Assembly (NCBI GenBank): GCA_017629325.1
Contig: JAGBXL010000017.1
Span: forward strand, 1 to 6,925
DNA from: Clostridia bacterium
GTDB taxonomy: Bacteria > Bacillota > Clostridia > UMGS1810
Length of the DNA: 6,925 bases
Reading direction: 5' to 3'
Shown: positions 1-6,845 of the stretch, in pieces
How positions within the stretch are numbered: the stretch's first letter is position 1
Layout: each line of letters begins with the position of its first letter
Notes under the pieces: generated by a model
Database searches by the model: none
What the model was told of the DNA's origin: nothing
What the model saw: the letters and a program-made list of their open reading frames with translations, nothing else
Program-made: the position numbers and the translations under genes

Positions 1-555
1 ATATCAAAAGCAAAATTATATGCCGAACAAACTTTGGCATACATATTAAATAAATTAAGAAAACACGACCAGATAATTAAAAATCTTCACGAATTAAAAG
101 GTGAGGGCTGGCGTAAAATGAAATATGCCAGAGGCCTTTTCGACAGAAGCGTTGGTCTATTATCACTAAATGATGTTAATAAAGAATACATAGCACTAAC
201 AGAACCCTTTCATTGCAAGATACTCACTTCATCGAAAAAGCTTTTTGATGAGTGCTCAAAAGATAATAAAATCAGTCTTGTTTCAGAGGAAGAACTTTTT
301 GAAAAAAGCGATATAATAATTATCCAGGGCCAGGCAAATGATTTTACCTGCCAAATAGACAAAGACTTAATAAGCAAAATCAAAAACGAAGCACTTTTGG
401 TACTTGCAACAGACGATATCAAAATCAATAAAGATTATCTTGTGGAAACCTTAAAACAAGGCAGAATTAACGCACTTGTGTGGGAAGGCTTTGATTTTGC
501 AGAAACCATAAAGGGTTTACCAAATGTTATGCTTGCCAAGCAAACTTTAAAATAA
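1..555 (+). CDS. D-2-hydroxyacid dehydrogenase-like protein, 3' part only, probably inactive
   Basis: The frame is open from base 1 to the TAA at 553-555, so this is the last 184 codons of a gene that starts upstream. The TTG at 34 has no ribosome binding site and lies inside a conserved segment, so it is not the start. The order of segments follows the NAD-binding domain of D-isomer 2-hydroxyacid dehydrogenases: YAEQTLAYIL (family: AE-TLA-L), then RGLFDRSVGLL (family: L-gktvGiiG), SDIIII, and finally ALLVLATDD-LVETLKQGRI-NVML. The key residues are missing. The Rossmann GxGxxG is SLNDVN (fragment residues 55-60), the catalytic Arg region reads LATDD (135-139), the DVFE glutamate region reads WEGFDF, and the terminal TPH histidine region reads LAKQT. 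The protein stops a few residues later, so the usual C-terminal helix is also absent. Active NAD-dependent catalysis is therefore unlikely. It may be a pseudo-enzyme or a decaying gene. The family fold is fairly sure; the role is unknown. Confidence 0.72.
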   Translation: MSKAKLYAEQTLAYILNKLRKHDQIIKNLHELKGEGWRKMKYARGLFDRSVGLLSLNDVNKEYIALTEPFHCKILTSSKKLFDECSKDNKISLVSEEELFEKSDIIIIQGQANDFTCQIDKDLISKIKNEALLVLATDDIKINKDYLVETLKQGRINALVWEGFDFAETIKGLPNVMLAKQTLK

Positions 556-632
556 AATGAAAATGAATGGCTAATCATTCAGAGTTCATTATAAAATATA
601 GATAAAATAAAAATTTAACGGAGGTTATGATT
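556..632 (+). other. AT-rich intergenic leader with a weak stem-loop
   Basis: This short gap separates the dehydrogenase-like gene from the solute-binding protein gene. It contains a 6-bp inverted repeat, TGAATG (564-569) and CATTCA (576-581), with a 6-base loop and no following T-run, so it is not a convincing terminator. The rest is very AT-rich and could hold a promoter, but I see no well-spaced -35/-10 pair. It cannot be decided from sequence whether the downstream gene has its own promoter or is read through from upstream. Confidence 0.3.
620..624 (+). promoter_or_regulatory. Ribosome binding site that decides the start of the solute-binding protein
   Basis: GGAGG at 620-624 is followed by two in-frame ATGs, at 627 and 633. 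Only 2 bases separate it from the first ATG, which is too close, while 8 bases separate it from the second, which is ideal. The start at 633 also gives the standard MKKSLK signal-peptide beginning. Confidence 0.8.
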
Positions 633-2267
633 ATGAAAAAAAGCTTAAAGGTAATGAGTTTACTCCTTGCAGTTTGCATGGTACTCGGTGCATGCGTTTC
701 CTGCTCCAAAGATGTGAATTTATCAGATGCAGGTAAATTTACATACTGGGCATCAATGTATTCATCATCTGCACAAACTCTCACATCTTATTCCGAGATG
801 CTTATGTATCAGGAAATAGCAAAAGCAACAGGATTAGAGGTTGAATTTATTCATCCCTCAAAAGGCAACACAGGTTCAGAAGCTTTTCAGATTCTTCTGG
901 CATCGAACGACTATCCCGATATGATTGAATATAGTTGGGGCTCATATTCCGGCGGACCCGACCAGGCTATTGAAGATGGTGTTATCATAAGCCTTAACGA
1001 TTATTTAGAAGATTACGCTCCCAACTACTACGACTACATGGAGGGCGAAAAAGGCAAAGCTAACGATTATCTTTATAAAAAACAGACAATCACTTTAAAA
1101 GGCAACTACTATGGCTTCAGCAATCTTGCAATAGGAAATTACAGAAGCTTTGGCGGTATCTACATCAGAAAAGACATGCTCGATAAATGGGGGGTTGAAA
1201 TCCCTGTTACCATAGACGACTGGACAGAACTCTTTAAGGTTGCAAAAGAAAACGGTGTTGAATACCCCTTCACAATTACAAGAGGTGGCCTTGGTGTAAA
1301 CGCTATTAACTCCTACAATGTTGCATGGGATATTGCAAACAATTTCTATATAGACGGTGAAACAGTTAAATATGGTCCTTTTGAAAAGGCTTACAAGAAC
1401 TATATTAAAAAATTAGCAGAATGGTTTAAAGCCGGATATATTGACCCCGACTTTGTAACAAACGATTCTAACACAGTATTTGGAAGAATCACAAATGGTT
1501 CATCAATTGCAGCCTTTGGTTATGTTGGTTCTGCAATGGGCGTTTTAATCCCCGCTATGATAGACAGAGGCGACACAGAGTTTAAACTTGCTGCATGCCC
1601 ATATCCTGTTTTAAAGGAAGGACAGTCAACAAGATTCTTAAATCTTATGGCAGAAAGCTCCAGCCCCACAATTGCAATTTCCACACAGTGCGGTGCCGAA
1701 GATGAAGAAAGAGTTAAAGCTGCTGTAAAATGGTGCGACTATATTTACAGCGAAGAAGGCTCAATTCTTTCTAACTTTGGTGTTGAGGGCGAAACCTACA
1801 CAATTGAAAAAGACGAAAATGGTGTTGACCACTTCAGATACACAGATAAAATCTTAGACCACGAAAAAATTGGTGCTCACTCAGTTGACGCTGCGCTCTT
1901 CCACTTCTTCAGAGTTGGTAATGCACCTGGCATAAGCCAGCATCCCGATTATTTAGATGGCTATTATCAGTATGAAGAACAGAAAGATGCTATTGTTAAA
2001 TGGAATGAAACAATTGATGCTGCCAAGAAAACATACTATCCATCATCAATTTCTTTCACAGACGAAGAAGCTCAGAAAATTGCAACTATAAAAGCATCAG
2101 CGGGTTCTTCAAATCTTTCTGCAGGTATTCTCGATATTATTATGGGCAGAAAATCAATGAGCGAATATGATTCAATCATAAAGGGTGCAAAAAAAGCGGG
2201 CTACACCGATATGGTTAAAATATATCAGACTGCTTATGACAGATACTTAGAAGCAGTAGAACAATAA
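633..2267 (+). CDS. Extracellular solute-binding lipoprotein of a sugar ABC transporter (LplA/YtcQ-like)
   Basis: A 544-residue lipoprotein that should bind a sugar or oligosaccharide outside the membrane and deliver it to an ABC permease. Residues 1-20 are a lipoprotein signal peptide: basic MKKSLK, a hydrophobic stretch, and the lipobox LGAC with Cys21 as the probable lipidated residue (a second Cys follows at 24). Family signatures of the long family-1 binding proteins found with CUT1-type importers are visible: LASNDYPD near 89-96, GVIISLNDYLEDYAPNYY shortly after, YIRKDMLDKWG at 177-187 followed by P-TIDDW, and the C-terminal IMGRKSMSEYDS plus IYQTAYDRYLEA. The length fits this group, which includes B. 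subtilis LplA and YtcQ. No permease or ATPase gene lies in the window; the cognate permeases may be upstream, and the ATPase is often a shared one encoded elsewhere. The gene is followed after 73 bases by a secreted lyase gene, which suggests that lyase products are the ligand (inference). The start is chosen by RBS spacing. The specific ligand cannot be told. Confidence 0.92.
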   Translation: MKKSLKVMSLLLAVCMVLGACVSCSKDVNLSDAGKFTYWASMYSSSAQTLTSYSEMLMYQEIAKATGLEVEFIHPSKGNTGSEAFQILLASNDYPDMIEYSWGSYSGGPDQAIEDGVIISLNDYLEDYAPNYYDYMEGEKGKANDYLYKKQTITLKGNYYGFSNLAIGNYRSFGGIYIRKDMLDKWGVEIPVTIDDWTELFKVAKENGVEYPFTITRGGLGVNAINSYNVAWDIANNFYIDGETVKYGPFEKAYKNYIKKLAEWFKAGYIDPDFVTNDSNTVFGRITNGSSIAAFGYVGSAMGVLIPAMIDRGDTEFKLAACPYPVLKEGQSTRFLNLMAESSSPTIAISTQCGAEDEERVKAAVKWCDYIYSEEGSILSNFGVEGETYTIEKDENGVDHFRYTDKILDHEKIGAHSVDAALFHFFRVGNAPGISQHPDYLDGYYQYEEQKDAIVKWNETIDAAKKTYYPSSISFTDEEAQKIATIKASAGSSNLSAGILDIIMGRKSMSEYDSIIKGAKKAGYTDMVKIYQTAYDRYLEAVEQ

Positions 2268-2274
2268 TATTAGG

Positions 2275-2306
2275 CATTACCCATCGGATTTATCCGATGG
2301 GTAATG
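2275..2306 (+). repeat. Perfect 15-bp intergenic hairpin between binding protein and lyase genes
   Basis: CATTACCCATCGGAT (2275-2289) and its exact reverse complement (2292-2306) are separated by TT. It begins 7 bases after the stop codon of the solute-binding protein and ends 34 bases before the lyase ATG. The bases after it (ACCACTTAAAAATG) have no T-run, so it is not a standard intrinsic terminator. Known REP-like hairpins at such places shield the upstream mRNA from 3' exonucleases and raise expression of the binding protein over later genes. That role is plausible here but inferred. Its apex GGATTTATCC recurs in the palindrome at 6809-6828, which points to a repeat family. Confidence 0.75.
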
Positions 2307-2326
2307 ACCACTTAAAAATGAAAGGA

Positions 2327-2334
2327 AAAGGTGA
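2327..2334 (+). promoter_or_regulatory. Ribosome binding site of the lyase gene
   Basis: AAAGGTGA lies 6 bases before the ATG at 2341. It is a moderate match to the anti-Shine-Dalgarno complement and supports this start, which also gives a clean signal peptide. Confidence 0.65.
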
Positions 2335-2340
2335 AGAAAT

Positions 2341-5300
2341 ATGAGAAAATCAATAAGTTTTCTTTTAGTTATTTCCCTTCTTGCTTCGCTTTTTGTTTTT
2401 CCCGCAGGTGCTTTAGCAAAAGCAAATGAGCTTTTGGTTTCCGAGAGCTTTAACGGTATTGTAACCGGCACAGCTCCTGAAGGCAACATAGTAACAAGCG
2501 GAAGAGCAATAGTTGTTGTTACAAAAGAAGGTAAAGAAAAAGGTTTGGAATTATCTAAATATGGTAGCGAAACTACTATATATATGGAGACAGCTCCAAA
2601 GGGAAATATTGTTTCTCTTTATATGGATTTAAAATACACAAACGGCTGGTCAAAAACCGAATTTTCCATTCAAAACGGTGCAGGCAAGCAGTATGTTTTA
2701 GCCACAATAGCTGACGATGGTGCTCTCACCGTTGCAGGCGGCAAAAGAGTTGCCACCTTCCCCAAGGGAATTGATTCAAGCATTCAGATTGTTTACGACA
2801 TGACTACTAAAAGAGCCACAATATATGTTGGCAAAAACTGTGTTATGAATAACCGCTACCTAGCATCAGATGCTCACACAGATATCGTAGGCTTTGGTGT
2901 TAAGGTTGTGGGAAGCCCCGATAAGAGCCTCATATTAGATAACCTTGCAGCGTTTGATGGTTACGCACCTGTTAAATCTTCAAATATTCCAAAAGCGGCT
3001 TATTTAGAAGATGCAGTTGAAATAGCTGAACCAGATAGCGGAGCTTTAACTGCAGGCGAATATGTTGGTGATGCAGTTTATATTTCAAGAAGCTTTGATG
3101 AAGAAGGTATTCCTCCTTACGACACCTTTACTGTTGGCGGTATAGCGGCTGTATCAATTGAGAAGAGCATATTTAACGAAAATAAATATCTGCAGATAAA
3201 GAAAACCGAACAAAAAGAAAGTTATCTTTCGTTTAGCGGTAATCCTGACGGTAACTACATGGTTTTAGAAGTGGATTTATCAACCGACACAAGCATTCCT
3301 GCAGGTAGGCTCCTTCAAACTCGTGACGACCGTCATTCACAGATGTTCACATCTTATCTTAGCATGACAACCGACGGTTCTATTAAGCTTTTTAATAGTG
3401 GCGATGTTATTGGTAAAATTGAGCCTATGAAATGGACTCACCTTGGTGTTACCTTTGATAAAAAGCAGCACACCTTCGATGTTTACATTAACGGCGAACT
3501 CGTTGCCGATGATGCCAAAATTGCTGCAAAAGACCATGTTGGCTATGCACAGTTCAGAATGGGCTGCGATAAAAACAATAACACAGGTACACTCTTTATA
3601 GATAACCTTAAGCTCTATGACGGTAAGGATTTCCGTGATATAGACTACACCGTAAGAAAATCCCGTCCCAAAAAAGATACTGTTGCAAGAAACAGCATCG
3701 ATATGAATAAGGCTGTAAGCCCATTTTCAAGCACATACTATACCGACCTTGCAAAATACCATGCAAAACACGATATGCTTCTTGAAAAAGATGACGAAAT
3801 GGTGTATATGCACAAGGAAGATTTAGAGGTTATGTATGGAGCTGAGCTCAAATTAGAAGGTGCTCATGCAACTCAAGAGGGCTACTACGATGCAAGGGCA
3901 ACAGCCAAGGCATCGGGCTATATTGAAACTGTTTTAGACACTCGTCTTTACATATACAGTAAAGCACCTGTAGATCTCACAGAAGACCAGATTTTAGATG
4001 TTTATCGCTATATGTTCCACGAAAGACCAACAGCCGATGATCTTATTAAGCTTTTCAACGAACATAACAAAAATCAGCGTCCAAGGGTACTCATGAATGC
4101 TGATGATTTTGCAAAAATTAAAGCCACATATCAAACAGACCCCTACATGAAAAAATGGTTTGAACAGATCAAAAAATCAGCAGATGCAATGATTGGCAGA
4201 CCGCCATACACATATAAACTCACAGGAACATCTATGGCAGATGTTTCTGAATCGGTAACTGAAATCGGTAATATTTGTTTGGTATATCTTTTAACAAAAG
4301 AAGAAAAATACCTCACAACTATTTGGGATTTCTTGGAAAACATTTGTAAAATGAAAGATTTCTCGCCTGCAGGTTACCTTGATTACGGCGAACTTCCCTT
4401 TGTTCTCGCAGTTGGCTATGACTGGCTCTATGACTACTGGACAGAAGAACAGAGAGAACTTTTAAGAAACACAATATATGAAAAAGCCGTGGAATTCACC
4501 TATAGAATGTATCACAATGAATTCCCTGAAAAAAGTGGTGAGATGTACACAACCTGGTGGGATGGCACAAGTAACTTCAACGGAGTTATAAACGGCGGCC
4601 TTATCGCAACATCAATAGCTATTTTAGATACTCACCCCGAAGTTAGTGCAAGGCTTATTGAAATCAGTAAAAAAGCCTTAGAATACTTTGTTGATGCCTA
4701 CTATCCCGACGGTGCATGGCATGAGGGTAACGCATACTGGAGTTATTCAATGCTTCACTTTACTCACGGTATAAAATCTATGGAAAATGCCTTTGGCACA
4801 AACTTTGGTTTATACAATGCACCAGGTATCAGCAAAACTGGTCTTTATGCATCTCAGCTCGCAGGCACAACAAACGGATTTATGATTGGTGATGCAGGTG
4901 CAGCAAGCTTTGTTAATAATCACACACTTTCTTACCTTGCAACCTACTATAACGATGCAGAGCTTATGGGTGTTCGTAAAAACGAATATGATGTCAGAAA
5001 TCATGATGGCAACTACCACGATATGATTTACTATAACCCCGAACTTATGAAAACAGGAACAACTCTCGACTTAGATAGCTTCATGGACGGCTTAGAGGTT
5101 ATTACCCTTCGAGAAGCCTGGTATGATGCAGGAGCTACCTCGGTTAATATGGTAGGTCCCATTAATAGAAGAACTCATGGCCACATGGACGCAGGCTCAT
5201 TCCAGTTGGATATGGCTGGCGAACGCTTCTTCCAGGAATCCGGTGCAGAAAACTATAAGGCAAAAGGTGGCTACTTCTCAAGCGGAAGATATAAATTCTA

Positions 5301-6588
5301 TAAGTCCCGTCCTGAAGGACACAATGTTTACATTATCAATCCTAAAAATGACATTGAATATTTTGGTCAGGATGTCAAGACTAAGGGTGAAGGTCAGCTT
5401 GTTGTTTCCAAACCCAGAGGTGCTATCGGTGTTATGGATTTAACTCCCGTTTATGCAACCTGGGCATCTAAGGCAACAAGAGGTATGATGCTCTCCGACG
5501 ACAGACGAAGCGTAACAATCCGTGATGAAATAGACCTTCTCCAGCCAAATTCAGAGGTTTATTGGTTTGCCCACACCTACGCAGATAAAATTGAATTCCC
5601 GGATGCAAAAACCGCAGTTCTTACATTGAACGGTAAAAAGATAATGGCAACTATGGATACCAATGGAACAGATGTGGAATTTAAGGTTATGGACCCTGTA
5701 ACCCTCACTCCTGTTACAGAAGAATATGTAACCAACACAGACATGACAAAAAAAGGCTTTAAAAAGCTTGCCATTGTTTGTAAAGGCACCGGCAGACTTA
5801 ATATAACAGTTAAGTTTAAGCAGTTCGACGATGAAATAATTGAAGCAAAACCAACAACACTTGATATTTCCCAGTGGACTATTCCTGATGGTGAGGTTAC
5901 ACCTCTTCCAACGGTTGATGGAATCTATGTTGATGGTAAGCTCGTTGAAGACTTTGAAGCAAAGGTAACAGGCTATAGCTATCTCATGCCTACAAAAGCA
6001 ACAGCTCCTGCTCAGGTTACAGTTGCAACATCTAACAAATACGAAATCGTTCAGGCTCCTGCAATCGGCGAAGATGCAATCATCAAGGTATATTCACCTA
6101 TAAGTGATGCAGTTTACAGAGTTTACAGAGTAAACTTCTGGCAGAAAGCTCCTCTTGGTGATATCGACGGAATGCGTCGCTACCCTGTTGCAAAAGGTAC
6201 ATCAAGCTCTAATGCCACAGAAACCAACATTCCCGATGCATCAATGGACGGCGACTTTAAAACATGGTGGTCGGCAGTTGCAGCAGACAAAGAAGCAGGT
6301 CAGTGGTTAATGTACGAATTAGATGATGTATATCTCGTTGAAAAGATTGGTATTGCATGGTATAACGGCGGAAACAGAACAGGTAAATATAAACTGGAAA
6401 TTTCTGAAGACGGCGTTAACTGGACAACTATCTATAGCGGCGACACATTGAAATATGACCTTGATAAATACGAATTTACCCATGTTGGCGGTAAAAATGT
6501 TAAATTTGTTAAGGTAACAGGCTTTGGTACTGATGTCAACGACTATGTAATGGTTGGTGAAATGGTAGTTCTTGGCAATCAGAGATAA
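2341..6588 (+). CDS. Secreted multidomain heparinase II/III-family polysaccharide lyase
   Basis: A 1415-residue exported protein. A signal peptide (MRKS, hydrophobic 5-20, ALA at 24-26) suggests cleavage after Ala26. No lipobox, LPXTG or SLH anchor is seen, so release into the medium or wall association is likely. Domains in order: two lectin-like beta-sandwiches (about 31-207 and 243-430) that end alike (SLILDNLAAFDG, TLFIDNLKLYDG); a degenerate copper-amine-oxidase-like module (about 455-540); a helical alpha/alpha toroid from VLMNADDFAKIKA (583 on) to about 850; the heparinase II/III beta-sandwich (about 915-1165); an Ig/cadherin-like domain (about 1192-1266); and a C-terminal F5/8 type C domain (about 1281-1412, DGDFKTWWS, YKLEISEDGVNW). 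The catalytic neighbourhood looks intact: TSNFNGVINGG (Asn745, Asn747), PDGAWHEGNAYWSY (Glu795, Tyr799, Tyr802) and THGHMDAGSFQLD (His946, His948, Asp950). Such enzymes cleave uronate-containing polysaccharides by beta-elimination. The substrate (glycosaminoglycan, alginate, ulvan-like or other) is not determinable. It may be co-transcribed with the preceding binding protein gene. Confidence 0.9.
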   Translation: MRKSISFLLVISLLASLFVFPAGALAKANELLVSESFNGIVTGTAPEGNIVTSGRAIVVVTKEGKEKGLELSKYGSETTIYMETAPKGNIVSLYMDLKYTNGWSKTEFSIQNGAGKQYVLATIADDGALTVAGGKRVATFPKGIDSSIQIVYDMTTKRATIYVGKNCVMNNRYLASDAHTDIVGFGVKVVGSPDKSLILDNLAAFDGYAPVKSSNIPKAAYLEDAVEIAEPDSGALTAGEYVGDAVYISRSFDEEGIPPYDTFTVGGIAAVSIEKSIFNENKYLQIKKTEQKESYLSFSGNPDGNYMVLEVDLSTDTSIPAGRLLQTRDDRHSQMFTSYLSMTTDGSIKLFNSGDVIGKIEPMKWTHLGVTFDKKQHTFDVYINGELVADDAKIAAKDHVGYAQFRMGCDKNNNTGTLFIDNLKLYDGKDFRDIDYTVRKSRPKKDTVARNSIDMNKAVSPFSSTYYTDLAKYHAKHDMLLEKDDEMVYMHKEDLEVMYGAELKLEGAHATQEGYYDARATAKASGYIETVLDTRLYIYSKAPVDLTEDQILDVYRYMFHERPTADDLIKLFNEHNKNQRPRVLMNADDFAKIKATYQTDPYMKKWFEQIKKSADAMIGRPPYTYKLTGTSMADVSESVTEIGNICLVYLLTKEEKYLTTIWDFLENICKMKDFSPAGYLDYGELPFVLAVGYDWLYDYWTEEQRELLRNTIYEKAVEFTYRMYHNEFPEKSGEMYTTWWDGTSNFNGVINGGLIATSIAILDTHPEVSARLIEISKKALEYFVDAYYPDGAWHEGNAYWSYSMLHFTHGIKSMENAFGTNFGLYNAPGISKTGLYASQLAGTTNGFMIGDAGAASFVNNHTLSYLATYYNDAELMGVRKNEYDVRNHDGNYHDMIYYNPELMKTGTTLDLDSFMDGLEVITLREAWYDAGATSVNMVGPINRRTHGHMDAGSFQLDMAGERFFQESGAENYKAKGGYFSSGRYKFYKSRPEGHNVYIINPKNDIEYFGQDVKTKGEGQLVVSKPRGAIGVMDLTPVYATWASKATRGMMLSDDRRSVTIRDEIDLLQPNSEVYWFAHTYADKIEFPDAKTAVLTLNGKKIMATMDTNGTDVEFKVMDPVTLTPVTEEYVTNTDMTKKGFKKLAIVCKGTGRLNITVKFKQFDDEIIEAKPTTLDISQWTIPDGEVTPLPTVDGIYVDGKLVEDFEAKVTGYSYLMPTKATAPAQVTVATSNKYEIVQAPAIGEDAIIKVYSPISDAVYRVYRVNFWQKAPLGDIDGMRRYPVAKGTSSSNATETNIPDASMDGDFKTWWSAVAADKEAGQWLMYELDDVYLVEKIGIAWYNGGNRTGKYKLEISEDGVNWTTIYSGDTLKYDLDKYEFTHVGGKNVKFVKVTGFGTDVNDYVMVGEMVVLGNQR

Positions 6589-6592
6589 TGAT

Positions 6593-6784
6593 TTTGCTTT
6601 GCAAATTCATAGCTAAATTTGCCTGTGGCAAGCTAAATTGACCTTTCGGTCAGCTAAATACCTTACGGAGCTAAATTGTGCTTCGCACAGCTTAAAGGCA
6701 AATTTAAATTAGCTACACTTGGTGTAATTTAGCTATGAAGCGGAGCGGAATAATTTAGTTTTGCAACTTGTTGCAAAATTTAGC
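6593..6784 (+). repeat. Array of small hairpins with AGCTAAAT linkers, nested in a larger inverted repeat
   Basis: It starts 4 bases after the lyase stop codon. Short stems with 3-4-base loops occur at 6593-6605 (TTTGC/GCAAA), 6619-6630 (TTGCC/GGCAA), 6639-6652 (TGACC/GGTCA), 6677-6689 (TGTGC/GCACA), 6714-6726 (TACAC/GTGTA) and 6759-6778 (TTTTGCAA/TTGCAAAA). A weak 2-bp one is at 6661-6668. They are separated by AGCTAAAT at 6611, 6631, 6652 and 6669 (variant AGCTTAAA at 6689), then by the reverse form ATTTAGCT at 6727 and shortened copies at 6753 and 6778. Stem sequences differ while the linkers are kept. The whole is also a larger inverted repeat: 6606-6619 is the exact reverse complement of 6726-6739 (14 bp), and 6614-6624 of 6696-6706 (11 bp). 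No open frame of note is present. It may be a MITE-like or structured 3'-UTR element; the function is unknown. Confidence 0.75.
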
Positions 6785-6801
6785 AAAAACCAAAAAATAA
6801 A

Positions 6802-6830
6802 TATGTAGGGAATGGATTTATCCATTCCGC
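6802..6830 (+). repeat. Palindromic repeat module A (TATGTAGGGA header plus 9-bp hairpin)
   Basis: The module has the header TATGTAGGGA (6802-6811) and a perfect stem GGAATGGAT (6809-6817) with ATCCATTCC (6820-6828) around a TT loop. The apex GGATTTATCC is identical to that of the hairpin at 2275-2306. The tail is CGCCAAAAAAC, with no T-run, so it is not a + strand terminator. It is best read as a dispersed palindromic element. Confidence 0.6.
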
Positions 6831-6845
6831 CAAAAAACTTTAAAT

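Noticed and set aside
34..555. A complete 173-residue protein starting at TTG 34
   Set aside because: The frame is open from base 1, there is no ribosome binding site before 34, and the residues before it fit the dehydrogenase family (AE-TLA), so the gene is cut by the window edge.
585..613. Sigma-A promoter before the solute-binding protein (TTCATT and TAAAAT-like boxes)
   Set aside because: The best -10-like box (603-608) is only 12 bases from the TTCATT box, and any AT-rich stretch would yield similar matches.
627..632. ATG at 627 as the start of the solute-binding protein
   Set aside because: It lies only 2 bases after GGAGG. The ATG at 633 has the right spacing and gives a standard signal peptide.
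2277..2489. Minus-strand open frame over the intergenic hairpin and lyase start
   Set aside because: It reads the complement of the hairpin and the signal-peptide region and has no family signature. It and the other minus-strand frames are shadows of the + strand genes.
5177..5443. 88-codon open frame on the + strand inside the lyase gene
   Set aside because: It overlaps the catalytic core in another frame, has no recognisable domain and no convincing ribosome binding site, and is best seen as a shadow.
6611..6784. CRISPR array
   Set aside because: The repeated unit is only about 8 bases, the intervening stretches are about 10-18 bases and self-complementary, and the unit flips orientation. 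None of this fits CRISPR repeats and spacers.
6759..6784. Intrinsic terminator of the lyase gene (stem TTTTGCAA/TTGCAAAA)
   Set aside because: The stem is AT-rich and followed by only TTTAGC, not a real T-run, so it is a weak terminator at best and fits the repeat array better.
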